DNA from: Streptomyces roseoverticillatus | GTDB lineage: Bacteria; Actinomycetota; Actinomycetes; Streptomycetales; Streptomycetaceae | Length of the DNA stretch: 64,000 nucleotides | Reading direction: 5' to 3' | Assembly (NCBI RefSeq): GCF_000719265.1 | Contig: NZ_JOFL01000007.1 | Coordinates: 124,001-188,000, forward strand | Shown: piece after piece, positions 16,719 through 25,667 of the stretch | Layout: every line of letters begins with the position of its first letter | Position numbering within the stretch: position 1 is the stretch's first letter | The notes under the pieces: generated by a model | What the model was told of the DNA's origin: nothing | The model's input: the letters and a program-made list of their open reading frames with translations, nothing else | Database searches by the model: none | Translations under genes and position numbers: made by a program

Positions 16719-18304
16719 GGCCTGCCGTCCTCCTCCGTCAGGTCGACGATCTCAACGGCGTGATCAGGGCCCCGGAACCTGCCGCCGGGAGTGGTGATCT
16801 CCGCGACCGCGCCGTCACCGAGCGCCGAGAGGCGGATCTCCATGGAGCCGTCATTGCTGGTGGCCGAGGTGCGGGTCATGCCGGGCCGCCACGTGGCCAG
16901 GGCATCACCGAGGAGCTGGAGGAAGAGGCCGAAGGCGAGCGGGTCGAGTTCACCGAGCGCCGAGAGGCGGGTGACACCGCCGGTGGCGAGCCGGGCACGA
17001 GCGGCGGCGATCTCGGCCCCCTGCTTGGCGGCGATCTCGGCGAGATGGCGGCGCGCCTCGGAGCGGTCCTCGACCTTGCGGGGTTTGCCGCGCCGTTCGT
17101 AGCTGCCCGTGCGGCGTAACTGCGGGCTGATGCGCAGGGGATCGGATTCGGCCCACGGCGTGGCGGCAGGGACCGGCCGTGCCGTGCGGGCGGCGAGGGT
17201 TTCGGCGTCGACGGTGAGATGACGGGCGGGGTAGAGCCCGAAAGCGGTCCGCCACAGACGGTGCCGGGCATCGTCGTCGGGCGCCTCGGCGAACCAGTGG
17301 GCGAGCGTCCGGAAGTCGGCGGAACGGTCGGAGCGCCCGGCCCGGCGCTCGTTGAGCGACCGTACGACCGCCAGGAGCTGAGGAATCGCCCCGAGGGCCC
17401 GCCCTCGCAGCAGCCGGGCCTGCGACTCGCGCCCGTCCCGGCTGATGAACCACGCGGCAAGCCCCTCCCAACGCCCTGTCCACCGCGTGTACGCCTCCCG
17501 CTCTGCGTGCGCCGCGTCCTCCGGAGAGGCATCGGCGGCCTCGCGGGCAGCGGCGGTCCGGAGCAGCGGCACGATGAAGCCGGCGTCCTCCAGTTCCAGG
17601 ATCAGCTGGGCGATGCGCCCGCCGAGGGTGATCAAGTCCTGGATGAACCGCTCCAGATACTGGATGAGCCGGTCCTTGTAGGCGAGGAACACCTCCTCCT
17701 CGACGTCGTGCAGGTCGATGGTGCGCTGCAGGGAGCCCATGAAGGCGCGAGCGTTCTCGGCGAGGGCCGCGAACCTGCTGGTCAGCACGTCGAGTGCGAG
17801 GTACGTCTTGGCCGGGTCGAGTTCTTCCCCGGCTCCCAGGACGAGCAGGGCGCGCAGCTGGGTGACGATGTCGTGCAGAGCGACCGCCTGCAGCGCTCCA
17901 CGCCGGCCAAGCGCCTCGTCATACGCGGACAGCGCCTCCTCCGCAGCCTCCCCCGCCCGGGTGAGCTGATAGACGAACCTCTTGCGGTAGAAGTCCTCGA
18001 CGGCGGTGACCCGCGCGGTATCGGGATCGGCCCGCAGATTCCCCCACTCAACGAGGCTGTCAAGCGCCTTGACCACGGTCTCGAGCTCGGCCGGACGCTC
18101 ACCGGCCGGCAGCGCGGCATGCACATCCTCGGGCCGCAGGTGCACCGCGAACCGTTCCTTGGCGACGAGGAACGTCCGCATCGTTCGCCGGTAGAGGACG
18201 GCGTTGGGCACGGTGAGATGCGCGAAGGGGGCGTATCCGGCGGGGGTGGAGGCCGGATTCTCAGGCGTCGGAGTCATCGCTTTGTCATTCTGTCCGATGA
18301 CCAC
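16715..18304 (-). CDS. jetA: Wadjet type II kleisin-like subunit JetA (TIGR02677)
   Basis: A 529-aa MukF-like kleisin subunit that bridges the two JetC heads. It opens with the family-typical PFAHLTVPNAVLYRRTMRTF (from about residue 25), has a long helical middle (residues about 140-260) and a C-terminal winged-helix-like tail. First gene of the operon. GTG at 18304 has GAGG a few nt upstream; the ATG at 18277 (MTPTPENP) is an alternative that would keep all conserved residues. The promoter must lie in or upstream of the helicase remnant that begins about 65 nt away on the other strand. Confidence 0.9.
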   Translation of the reverse strand: MVIGQNDKAMTPTPENPASTPAGYAPFAHLTVPNAVLYRRTMRTFLVAKERFAVHLRPEDVHAALPAGERPAELETVVKALDSLVEWGNLRADPDTARVTAVEDFYRKRFVYQLTRAGEAAEEALSAYDEALGRRGALQAVALHDIVTQLRALLVLGAGEELDPAKTYLALDVLTSRFAALAENARAFMGSLQRTIDLHDVEEEVFLAYKDRLIQYLERFIQDLITLGGRIAQLILELEDAGFIVPLLRTAAAREAADASPEDAAHAEREAYTRWTGRWEGLAAWFISRDGRESQARLLRGRALGAIPQLLAVVRSLNERRAGRSDRSADFRTLAHWFAEAPDDDARHRLWRTAFGLYPARHLTVDAETLAARTARPVPAATPWAESDPLRISPQLRRTGSYERRGKPRKVEDRSEARRHLAEIAAKQGAEIAAARARLATGGVTRLSALGELDPLAFGLFLQLLGDALATWRPGMTRTSATSNDGSMEIRLSALGDGAVAEITTPGGRFRGPDHAVEIVDLTEEDGRP

Positions 18305-18368
18305 CGGCCTCGACGGAAAAAGCCAGGGAACTCACAATTCACAACCGGCCGCGTGGCGCTCTGCCGTC

Positions 18369-18815
18369 GGCGGTCGGCTCGCGGAGATCGTGCGGGAGGT
18401 GAATCTCCGAAGTTGGGTGGCGGCCAGGGTCGCACCCTCGGAGATTGCGGTCTGCGCCCGGTTCCACACACATACCGCGCGGATCAGGGTGCGGCTCGCC
18501 GAGGCCGGGCTGCCTGTCGTACGGGTCAAGGACGGGGAGCCCGACGGCACGGCCGGGGTGCGGGTTTCGAGCTTGCACAGCCTGAAGGGACTGGAGTTTC
18601 GCTGCGTGGCCGTGGCCGGGGTGACAGCCTCCGCTTTCCCGTTCCAGAAGGCGGTGACGCCGGCCGAGGTCGTCGACCCGCTCCAGCACGCCACGGACTT
18701 CGCCAGCGAACGGTGTCTGCTGTTCGTGGCGTGCACCCGGGCCAGGGAGGCACTGTACGTGTCGTACAGCGGGCGACCGAGCACCTTCCTCTGTGAACAA
18801 AGTCAACGCTCGTAG
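18369..18815 (+). pseudogene. Remnant of a UvrD-type helicase C-terminus
   Basis: About 150 codons encode only the last part of a superfamily 1 helicase: VSSLHSLKGLEFRCVAVAG (motif V) and RCLLFVACTRAREALYVSY (motif VI). The Walker A and B domains are absent. It lies between the divergent jetA and methyltransferase genes. The closest relative in the window is the UvrD protein at 46274-48550, which ends with a very similar arrangement (LKGLEYRRMIIAG; RSLLFVAATRARDALTVSW; then G-x-PSxFL in both). It is probably the decayed end of a related defence gene. Expression as a small protein cannot be excluded. Confidence 0.75.
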
Positions 18816-18883
18816 TAGCCTGGCGGACGTGGGAGGGAGGAAGGGTGGCTTGATCAAGCACCCGCAGTTGGGGGAGAGTCCTC

Positions 18884-20935
18884 GTGCAAATCAGAAACGC
18901 CCTGGGAGTGCAGATGTCCACGTCGAGTGCCGTACCGGTGACCTTGGCGGAAATCGCCCGTCTCGCGGGCGTGGGGCGAGCAGCCGTGAGCAACTGGCGG
19001 CGGCGGCATCCGTCCTTCCCCGGGCGGATCGCTGGCACCGACGTCAACCCTCAGTTCTCCATGACCGACATCGAGAACTGGCTACGCGAGAACAAGAAGC
19101 TCAAGAAGTCCGCCGAGCGGGAATGGCTCTGGCCCCGCTTCGAGGCGCTCGGGGGGCGCGACGAGACTGGGGCCGCCATCGCGAAGGCAGGGCGACTCCT
19201 CTCCGGCCGGGAAAGCGAGGAAGGCGATGAGCTCCCGGACGAGACGCGGGCGCTGATCAAACGGGCTGTGGATCTCGGGCGGCGCGAAGGAGGCGTACAG
19301 ACCTTCGCGTTCCTGCTGCGCCGGTGGCTTGACGTCCATGTGCGCCAGATCGCCACCACCCCGGAGCCGCTGGCTGCACTCATGGCAGACCTCGCCCTCG
19401 GTGCGGCCGACCGCGCGGGCGGGACCACGGTCATGGACCCGGCCTGCGGCACCGGGCACCTTCTCGCGGCCGCGGCCGAAGCCGTGAAGGAGTCCGGTCC
19501 CAGGGCGGTCACTCTGCTCGGCGGCGACCGCGACCCTGTCCTCGCCGCACTGGCGAACGCCCGCCTGAGCCTCGCCGAGGGTAAGAGGGAAGGCGAGCGG
19601 ACGCGCATCGACGTACGGGCGGGAGACTCCCTGCGCGAGGACCCCTTCGCCGGCACGCACGCCGACATCGTCCTGTGCAACCCGCCCTTCAACGAACGGG
19701 ACTGGGGGTACGAAGAGCTGGCCACCGACGCCCGCTGGAGCCACGGACTGCCCCCGCGCACCGAGCCCGAACTCGCCTGGGTTCAGCACTGCCTGGCCCG
19801 GCTGCGTCCCGGCGGCGCCGCCGTGCTGCTGCTGCCGCCTGCCGTGGCGGCCAGGAAGGCCGGCCGACGCGTCCGCGGCTCGCTGCTGCGCACCGGCCAT
19901 CTGCGGGCCGTCGTCGCGCTGCCACCGGGATGCGCGGCGCCGCACAGCGTCTCCCTGCACCTGTGGGTGCTGCGGACGCCCGCCCCCGGAGAGGAGGCAC
20001 AGGTGGGCGGACGGCTGCTGGTTGCCGACGCCGCGTCACGCTTCCCCCGGCCTTCGGCGCGGGAGTGGGCCCCCGACTGGGCAGCGATCGGCACCTTCGT
20101 ACGCGAGGCCGTCGAGGAAGCTGACTCCCTGCAGGAGCCCGCCCACGTACGTCAGGTGCCCGTCATCGACCTCCTCGACGACGAGGTCGACCTCACCCCA
20201 GGGCGTCATATCACTCCGTCCCCGGTGGACTCCGCGCCCCGACTAGCCGAATCCTGGAGGGCGTTCACCGAACTCACCACGAGTGTGGGCAAGTCGGCCC
20301 GGATGCTCGCGGCGCTCGAATTCGCCGCAGCCACTGCGGACACTCCGACGGCTACCACGGTCGCCGAACTGGCCCGGGCCGGGGCGCTCACCCTGCGTGG
20401 CGGGCAGCAACCGCCGGACGAGTCGATCCGCACGGGGCCGTCGTCCGACGACGACATCCCGCTACTCACCGTCCCCGACCTGCTGGTGGACGGCGAGCCG
20501 CGAGGCTGGCTCGCGCCCGACGACCCGGCGGCCCGCGAGGCCGTGATCGCCGAACCCGGGGACATCGTGGTGGTGGGGGTTGCCCGCGCCTTCTCCGCCT
20601 GGGTCCACGAGGGGTCACCGACCGCCCTCGGCCCGCAACTGCACGCCGTGCGGGTGCAGCCCGAGCAGCTGGATACCTGGTTCCTCGCCGGTTCGCTCCG
20701 AGCCCCCGCCAACGCCCGGCAGGCCGGAACGCACACCACGAGCTCCTCCCGCATCGACGTCCGCCGCCTCCAGGTCCGCCAGGTACCCCTTGGCGAACAG
20801 CGGCGTTACGGCGAGGTGTTCCGCGAACTGGCCTCCTTCGAGCGGATGGTGCGCCGCGGGGCCGGCCTCGGCGCGGATCTCGTCCGCGACCTCGGCGACG
20901 AACTGGCGGCCGGACGCCTGGCAGGCAGGGCATAG
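18884..20935 (+). CDS. N6-adenine-type DNA methyltransferase with N-terminal HTH
   Basis: A 683-aa protein. An N-terminal helix-turn-helix (LAEIARLAGVGRAAVSNWRR) is followed by a gamma-class methylase core. SAM motif I is VMDPACGTGHLLAAA (about residue 185), and the catalytic NPPF motif (VLCNPPFNERDWGY) flips the target adenine. The C-terminal third resembles a target-recognition region of HsdM/HsdS fusions (two-half arrangement, LTVPDLLVDGEPRGWL). It could protect host DNA for the neighbouring nuclease systems. GTG at 18884 has GGGGGAG about 7 nt upstream; ATG at 18914 is possible. It converges with the kinase gene 50 nt downstream. Link to the pPIWI-RE operon is inferred from position only. 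Confidence 0.85.
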   Translation: MQIRNALGVQMSTSSAVPVTLAEIARLAGVGRAAVSNWRRRHPSFPGRIAGTDVNPQFSMTDIENWLRENKKLKKSAEREWLWPRFEALGGRDETGAAIAKAGRLLSGRESEEGDELPDETRALIKRAVDLGRREGGVQTFAFLLRRWLDVHVRQIATTPEPLAALMADLALGAADRAGGTTVMDPACGTGHLLAAAAEAVKESGPRAVTLLGGDRDPVLAALANARLSLAEGKREGERTRIDVRAGDSLREDPFAGTHADIVLCNPPFNERDWGYEELATDARWSHGLPPRTEPELAWVQHCLARLRPGGAAVLLLPPAVAARKAGRRVRGSLLRTGHLRAVVALPPGCAAPHSVSLHLWVLRTPAPGEEAQVGGRLLVADAASRFPRPSAREWAPDWAAIGTFVREAVEEADSLQEPAHVRQVPVIDLLDDEVDLTPGRHITPSPVDSAPRLAESWRAFTELTTSVGKSARMLAALEFAAATADTPTATTVAELARAGALTLRGGQQPPDESIRTGPSSDDDIPLLTVPDLLVDGEPRGWLAPDDPAAREAVIAEPGDIVVVGVARAFSAWVHEGSPTALGPQLHAVRVQPEQLDTWFLAGSLRAPANARQAGTHTTSSSRIDVRRLQVRQVPLGEQRRYGEVFRELASFERMVRRGAGLGADLVRDLGDELAAGRLAGRA

Positions 20936-20985
20936 GGGACTGATCCGCCGCCTGACCGCACATGCGCTGCTGGTGCCTCGTGTGG

Positions 20986-22470
20986 TCACGTCTCCATGTC
21001 CGTGGGATCGGCGAGCCGGGCCGTGAGCTGGGCGTCAACCGTACGCCGTACGTCCTCGACCCGTGCCCCGAGTTCCGGCGGCAGGCCCGCGACCGTGCGC
21101 CCCGCCGTGTCGACCGCGCTGACCGCGGCCTCCAGTTCACCGAAGGCGAGGCGGCATTCGGCGAGGCGGAGCCGGATCACCGCGCGTTCGGCCCGCTCGG
21201 CCGGACCGTCCCCGTGGATGAGATCGTCGTCGATTCCCCGGTAGAGCCGGGCCGCGGAGCCGAAGTCACCTGCCAGGCGGAGTCCGTCCGCCGCTCCCTG
21301 CCACACGCGGCGCACCAGGGGGCGATGCTCGCCCCACTCCTTGCGAACCCGCGCCGTCAGCCCGCGCAAGCGGTCGGCCGCCTCGCCCGGATCCCCGGAC
21401 TCGATCTCCGACTCGGCCTGCACGCAGAGTCGTTCAACCGTGCGAGCATCGAGCCACTCTTCCTCGACCAGCGCAGATGCCGCAGGCGGGGCGACGAGGG
21501 CGGGGCGCGGCCGCAGGACCCTGTCCGATGGCCGGCGCAAAGGGGCCGTGGGGTCGGGGCGGGTGCGCGGCCGGGGCTCGGGGTCGCCGGGCCGGGGCCC
21601 GAACGGGGCAAGGACCTCCAGGACCTCGTCGACGGACGGGCGCTGCTCGGGCTTCTTGGCGAGCATCCGCACCACCAGGTCGTCGATCGCCTCGGGGATG
21701 CCCGCGGCGTATACGCTCGGCGGCAGCGGTTCCTCGTGGAGATGTTTGTCGGTCAGACCGGAGTCTGCGCCGAGCGGGAACGGCGGTCGTCCGGTGAGGA
21801 GTTCATAGAAGATGCAGCCGAAGCAGTACACGTCCGTACGCGGAGTGGGCTCCAGTTCTAGCAGCTGCTCGGGCGCCAGATAGCCGCGGGTGCCCAGCGT
21901 CGAACCGTGGGCCGTATACCGTGTGGCGTCGGCGCGCAGCGGCTTGGCGATGCCGAAGTCGATGAGGACGACTGCCCCCTCGTCGTCGATCATGATGTTC
22001 GCCGGCTTGAGATCCCGGTGCACCACAGGAAGGGTGTGCGCACAGGCCAGCGCCCCGGCCACCTGCACGGCGACGGCGACCGCCGCGGCCAGAGGCAGAG
22101 GATTGTGCTCGTCGAGGTAGGTCCGCAGACTCACCCCGGACACCAGACGCATGGCGATGTACGGCACGCCCTGGTGCGATCCGCTCCCGTACAGCTCGGT
22201 GATGCCCGGGTGGTCGAGCGTGCCCAAGAGACCGGCCTCGCGCCGGAACCGCGCGTTTCTGACAGTGAGTTCGACCTCGCGCTCGTGCGGGTCGAGGCAG
22301 TACAGGGCCTCGGAGTCGTGGCGCAGGAACTTCACCGCCACCTCCCGACCGCCGGAAACCTCGCGGGCCCGCCAGACGTGAGCCATCCCGCCCTTGCCGA
22401 GCGAGCCTTTCAGCTCGTAGCGCCCGTCAATCAGATCACCCGCGCCGGGCTTGTACGTATCCGCGTCCAC
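20986..22470 (-). CDS. Serine/threonine protein kinase (cytosolic, Pkn-type)
   Basis: A 494-aa Hanks-type kinase. The N-terminal catalytic domain (about 15-285) has the glycine loop (GSLGKGGMAHVW), the ATP-anchoring lysine (VAVKF), the HRDLKPAN catalytic loop, DFGIAKP, and GTRGYLAPEQ (APE motif). The C-terminal 200 residues are soluble, helical and TPR-like (RLRLAECRLAFGELEAAVS). There is no transmembrane helix or PASTA repeat, so this is not a cell-wall sensor type. GTG start at 22470. It is divergent from the nuclease-pPIWI-RE operon and convergent with the methyltransferase. Kinases occur in several defence systems, so a signalling or licensing role is possible but unproven. Confidence 0.92.
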   Translation of the reverse strand: MDADTYKPGAGDLIDGRYELKGSLGKGGMAHVWRAREVSGGREVAVKFLRHDSEALYCLDPHEREVELTVRNARFRREAGLLGTLDHPGITELYGSGSHQGVPYIAMRLVSGVSLRTYLDEHNPLPLAAAVAVAVQVAGALACAHTLPVVHRDLKPANIMIDDEGAVVLIDFGIAKPLRADATRYTAHGSTLGTRGYLAPEQLLELEPTPRTDVYCFGCIFYELLTGRPPFPLGADSGLTDKHLHEEPLPPSVYAAGIPEAIDDLVVRMLAKKPEQRPSVDEVLEVLAPFGPRPGDPEPRPRTRPDPTAPLRRPSDRVLRPRPALVAPPAASALVEEEWLDARTVERLCVQAESEIESGDPGEAADRLRGLTARVRKEWGEHRPLVRRVWQGAADGLRLAGDFGSAARLYRGIDDDLIHGDGPAERAERAVIRLRLAECRLAFGELEAAVSAVDTAGRTVAGLPPELGARVEDVRRTVDAQLTARLADPTDMET

Positions 22471-22651
22471 CGCCGTGCCCCTTCACACTCCTGCGCCATA
22501 GGCACACCAGAGTAGCGTGAAGGGATCATTACACGGGATATCCATGGACTAAGTTTACAGCTCTATGGCATGCTCGGTTGGCACCCGGATCTCCTCGGAG
22601 TCCCGTCGGTTCCGGGCACTCCTGCCCATGCCGCCCTCCACGGGGGTCACC
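22471..22651. promoter_or_regulatory. Divergent promoter region of kinase and pPIWI-RE operon
   Basis: 181 nt between the kinase start and the first gene of the four-gene operon. It contains a locally AT-rich stretch (22524-22570) unlike the surroundings, which is the likely promoter. No convincing operator was found. Confidence 0.4.
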
Positions 22652-24397
22652 ATGCAGAATTCATCGGGCGTCTCCGGCCACGACTGGCTGATCAGGGCGA
22701 GCCCCCGGATGGCCCGGCCCGACGCCGCGGCTTGCCCGACCCACCAGCGCACCGCGATGCGACCCCTGCTCATCGCCGAGCCGCCCGTGCCGTTCCGCCC
22801 CGACCCGCGCGAGCAATTCGCGTTCGGGCCGCTCTTCACGGCCCTCGACCTCTGGGAACACGCGAACTGGCCCGTCGAGCGGGTGCGCGAGGAACTCCGC
22901 AGCACCCGCGGCCCCTTCCGCGGGTGGGGCGCACCGGTCCATCCCGCCCACCTGGCCTGGACCGCCCACGCCCTGGAGCGCTACGTGACCGCCCGCACCC
23001 AGGAACAGGCCGCTGCCATCAAGGCCGGGCTGCCTCCAACCGCACCGGTCGAGCAACCGTGGACGTGGCGCACCCGCCGCACGGATACTCCTGATCCGCG
23101 TGGCGCCCGGCAGTACGAGCACACCCTCTGGGGCCGCATGTACGCCTCCGCCGACGGAACGGTGCGCGACCTGTGGCTCCCCTCCATGGGCCGGGCCAAG
23201 ACCGGCCGCCCCGACGCGGAACTCGCTGCGGTGGCACAGGTGATGGCGCACGGCGCGCCCACGCCCCGGCGCAAGGCGCGCACCGAGCCCCCGCCCACCG
23301 CGACCGACGACAGGCCCCTGCCCGGACTGGTCCGCGTCTTCGACTTCGGATGCGCCGACGGCTCCATGGTGAAGCTGCTCTCCGAAGGTCCCACCGAAGC
23401 AAGGCAGCGTTTCGCGGACGACGCGGCGCCCGCTTTCCTCGCAGCCGCGACCGGAACCGGCGCACGGCCCGGCGAGAGCTGTGTCGACTGCAAGGCCATC
23501 GCCAGCTGTACGGACCTGAAGCGCGCTCCACAACTGTGGGGCGGGCGGCCCCCTGCCCTCGTACGCCAACGACGCTCCGTCTCCGCCTGGGACCTGCGTC
23601 TGCACGCCGAATGCCCCGCCCAGTACCACCTGGTGCGACGGCTGCACCTCAACGACCTGTCCACCGAGGACCGGGGAGCACAGCGCGGCCGAGCCGTCGA
23701 CGCCTGGCTCAACGCACAACACGACCAACGCCCGGTATGTGGCTGTCGGGACCGCGAGGTCCCCGACCTGGCCGCCATACGCGCCAGGACCGGACTCGAC
23801 GACTCATCCGCACATGAGGCCGTCGGAATGCTTGCCGAACACCGGCTGTTGTGCCCGCTTAACGGCCTCGGCGCCGACGAGAAAGTGCTCGCACAACATC
23901 GGGTGACGGCCTACCTGCCCGAACTCGACGTCGTCGTCCTCGCCGTACCCGATCTGGTGTACACCCATCGTGGTCGGTGGATCTGGCGCGAGACCAAGAC
24001 GTCGACTCGCCCGCTCTGGGAACGACAGTCCTTGCTCCGCACCTACCCCCAGCTCGCCCTGGCCGTATTGCTGTTCCATGCGGGAGCGCTCGGAGACGAC
24101 CCGCGCCGGTCGTGGGTCGAACTGGAGCATCTACGCGAGGGTCACGGCGAGAGCCGGCTCGAAACCATCGACCCCGGACGCGCCGAGAACGTCGACGAAG
24201 CCCGGACCGTCATCGCCGAACTCGCCCAGCCGCTCCTGGACGACACCACGTACGAGCCGAGGGCCGGACGCCACTGCCACGGCTGCCAGGCACGGGCCTG
24301 GTGCCGCCCCGGCACCGCCTACGTCACCGACCACCCGCGCCCGGGAAGCCCCGAGGCGCAGGCCCCGGCGCAAGGAGGCATCCCGGCTCATGGCTGA
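22652..24397 (+). CDS. RecB/Cas4-like PD-(D/E)XK nuclease with Fe-S cysteines
   Basis: A 581-aa predicted DNA exonuclease. The C-terminal half has the features of the Cas4/RecB family: a leading cysteine in AECPAQYHLVRRL, the acidic active-site strands VPDLVY and WIWRETKTS (D...E-x-K, residues about 431-450), a QxxxY-like helix (LLRTYPQLALAV), and a closing cluster CHGCQARAWC. This would give a four-cysteine Fe-S site. The N-terminal half is unrecognised but carries a second cysteine group (CVDCKAIASC, about 276). I chose the ATG at 22652, which has GGGGG 5 nt upstream; an ATG at 22565 lacks a ribosome site. The next gene overlaps it by 8 nt, so it is an integral member of the pPIWI-RE operon. 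Confidence 0.8.
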   Translation: MQNSSGVSGHDWLIRASPRMARPDAAACPTHQRTAMRPLLIAEPPVPFRPDPREQFAFGPLFTALDLWEHANWPVERVREELRSTRGPFRGWGAPVHPAHLAWTAHALERYVTARTQEQAAAIKAGLPPTAPVEQPWTWRTRRTDTPDPRGARQYEHTLWGRMYASADGTVRDLWLPSMGRAKTGRPDAELAAVAQVMAHGAPTPRRKARTEPPPTATDDRPLPGLVRVFDFGCADGSMVKLLSEGPTEARQRFADDAAPAFLAAATGTGARPGESCVDCKAIASCTDLKRAPQLWGGRPPALVRQRRSVSAWDLRLHAECPAQYHLVRRLHLNDLSTEDRGAQRGRAVDAWLNAQHDQRPVCGCRDREVPDLAAIRARTGLDDSSAHEAVGMLAEHRLLCPLNGLGADEKVLAQHRVTAYLPELDVVVLAVPDLVYTHRGRWIWRETKTSTRPLWERQSLLRTYPQLALAVLLFHAGALGDDPRRSWVELEHLREGHGESRLETIDPGRAENVDEARTVIAELAQPLLDDTTYEPRAGRHCHGCQARAWCRPGTAYVTDHPRPGSPEAQAPAQGGIPAHG

Positions 24398-25667
24398 CCA
24401 GCAACTCGTACCGGACTGGTTGTCCAACCCCGACGTCGTCCTCCTGCGGGACGTCGCCACCGCTGTCCTGCACCTGGCAGCCGTCGACCGCCTCGACTCC
24501 TTCGCCCTGCCCTACCCGGCCACCGCGCAACGGGCCTTGGACGCCCTGGTGCTCCAGTGCCTGCGCAACGGGGCCAAGCCCCCGGCCGGGGTGCCCGAGA
24601 TGATGCGGTGGGCCAGCGCCCGCCCCCTGGGTAGCTGGCCCCTCGACCGACTGCCCACCGACCTGTTCGACATCGCCGACCGGCTGATCGACGAGGACTC
24701 GGGAGAGCCCTCGCAGCTCTGCCACGAACTCGCCGTACGGGGATACGGCGACAGCACCGGACGGCAGTACGACCGCTTGGTGATCCATGAGGCCCTTCGC
24801 GCCTGCCGCGCCATGTCATCGCCCGAGTCGTACACGGCCTTCCGCCGTCTCCTCGTCACCCGGCCTGTCCTCACCGAGGCGGACTGGGCCGAGGTCAGCA
24901 GCGATCTTTTCCTCGACCCCGTCCGCTTCCTCATCGAGGAGATCTACGCCCCCGTCCCTCTCGGGTTCCGGCGGGGTGGCTCGTACCTGTGCTGCCACCG
25001 CTGCCTGACGCTGCTCCACCCGGTGTCCGACGCCGAGTGGTGGTGCGAGCGCGATCAATGCCGGCACCGGGGCCCCGCGCCGCGCGGCCGGGAACTCGTC
25101 GCGTCAGAGATAGGGGACCTGCGTCAGCTGCGCAAGCCGCTGCGACAGTTCGTCACGGGGCCCGGGCAGGCCGAAACCTCGCTGGAGAGTGAGCTGCGCG
25201 CCCTGGGGCTCACCGTCGAGATGTGGCCCGGATTCGACGCGTACGACCTGCGCGTCACCTTCCCTGATGGTTACGTGTGGGCCGTCGACGTGAAGGACTG
25301 GGCGCACCCCGCCTTCCTGGGACGCTCCGCAACCGCTGTCCGCGCCGAACCCCCGTACGACGAAGCATGTTGGGTCGTGCCGGGCTTCAGGGTACGCGCA
25401 CGCCGCAACTACCTCGACATCTACGCCAAGGAGCGGGGCGATGGCGCGGGCGGACTACGTCTGCTGACGGACGACCAGCTGAAGAGGGCAGCACGACTTC
25501 GGCTGTCCGGCGAACGCGGGCCGGACACGACCATCGGTCCCCTCCACACCGACCGGACCATGCCATCGGGAAGCGACCGGAGAGCCGTGCATACGGCGTC
25601 ACCCCCGTCCGGAGAACATGCGGCGCCGACGGACGGTGCCGGGAAGAACGGAGCGGAGCATGCGTGA
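24390..25667 (+). CDS. pPIWI-RE island protein Y: zinc ribbon plus restriction endonuclease
   Basis: A 425-aa protein matching the REase partner of pPIWI-RE three-gene islands. An N-terminal helical Y-type domain (1-150) is followed by a zinc-ribbon-like set (C201, C202, C205, C219, C224; LCCHRCLTLLHP ... WWCERDQC). A PD-(D/E)XK nuclease core then comes with E266/E268, D286 (FDAYDLRV) and D300-V-K302 (WAVDVKDW). It would supply DNA cleavage for the system. AAGGAGG precedes the ATG at 24390. It overlaps the upstream nuclease gene and the downstream helicase gene by 8 nt each. The last 60 residues are polar and probably disordered. The family assignment is from recognised architecture and context, not a search. 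Confidence 0.82.
   Translation: MADQQLVPDWLSNPDVVLLRDVATAVLHLAAVDRLDSFALPYPATAQRALDALVLQCLRNGAKPPAGVPEMMRWASARPLGSWPLDRLPTDLFDIADRLIDEDSGEPSQLCHELAVRGYGDSTGRQYDRLVIHEALRACRAMSSPESYTAFRRLLVTRPVLTEADWAEVSSDLFLDPVRFLIEEIYAPVPLGFRRGGSYLCCHRCLTLLHPVSDAEWWCERDQCRHRGPAPRGRELVASEIGDLRQLRKPLRQFVTGPGQAETSLESELRALGLTVEMWPGFDAYDLRVTFPDGYVWAVDVKDWAHPAFLGRSATAVRAEPPYDEACWVVPGFRVRARRNYLDIYAKERGDGAGGLRLLTDDQLKRAARLRLSGERGPDTTIGPLHTDRTMPSGSDRRAVHTASPPSGEHAAPTDGAGKNGAEHA

Noticed and set aside
18884..22470. Pgl/BREX system (methyltransferase plus kinase)
   Set aside because: No pglZ phosphatase, pglY-like ATPase or PglW kinase with NERD domain is intact nearby; the kinase is a plain cytosolic type.
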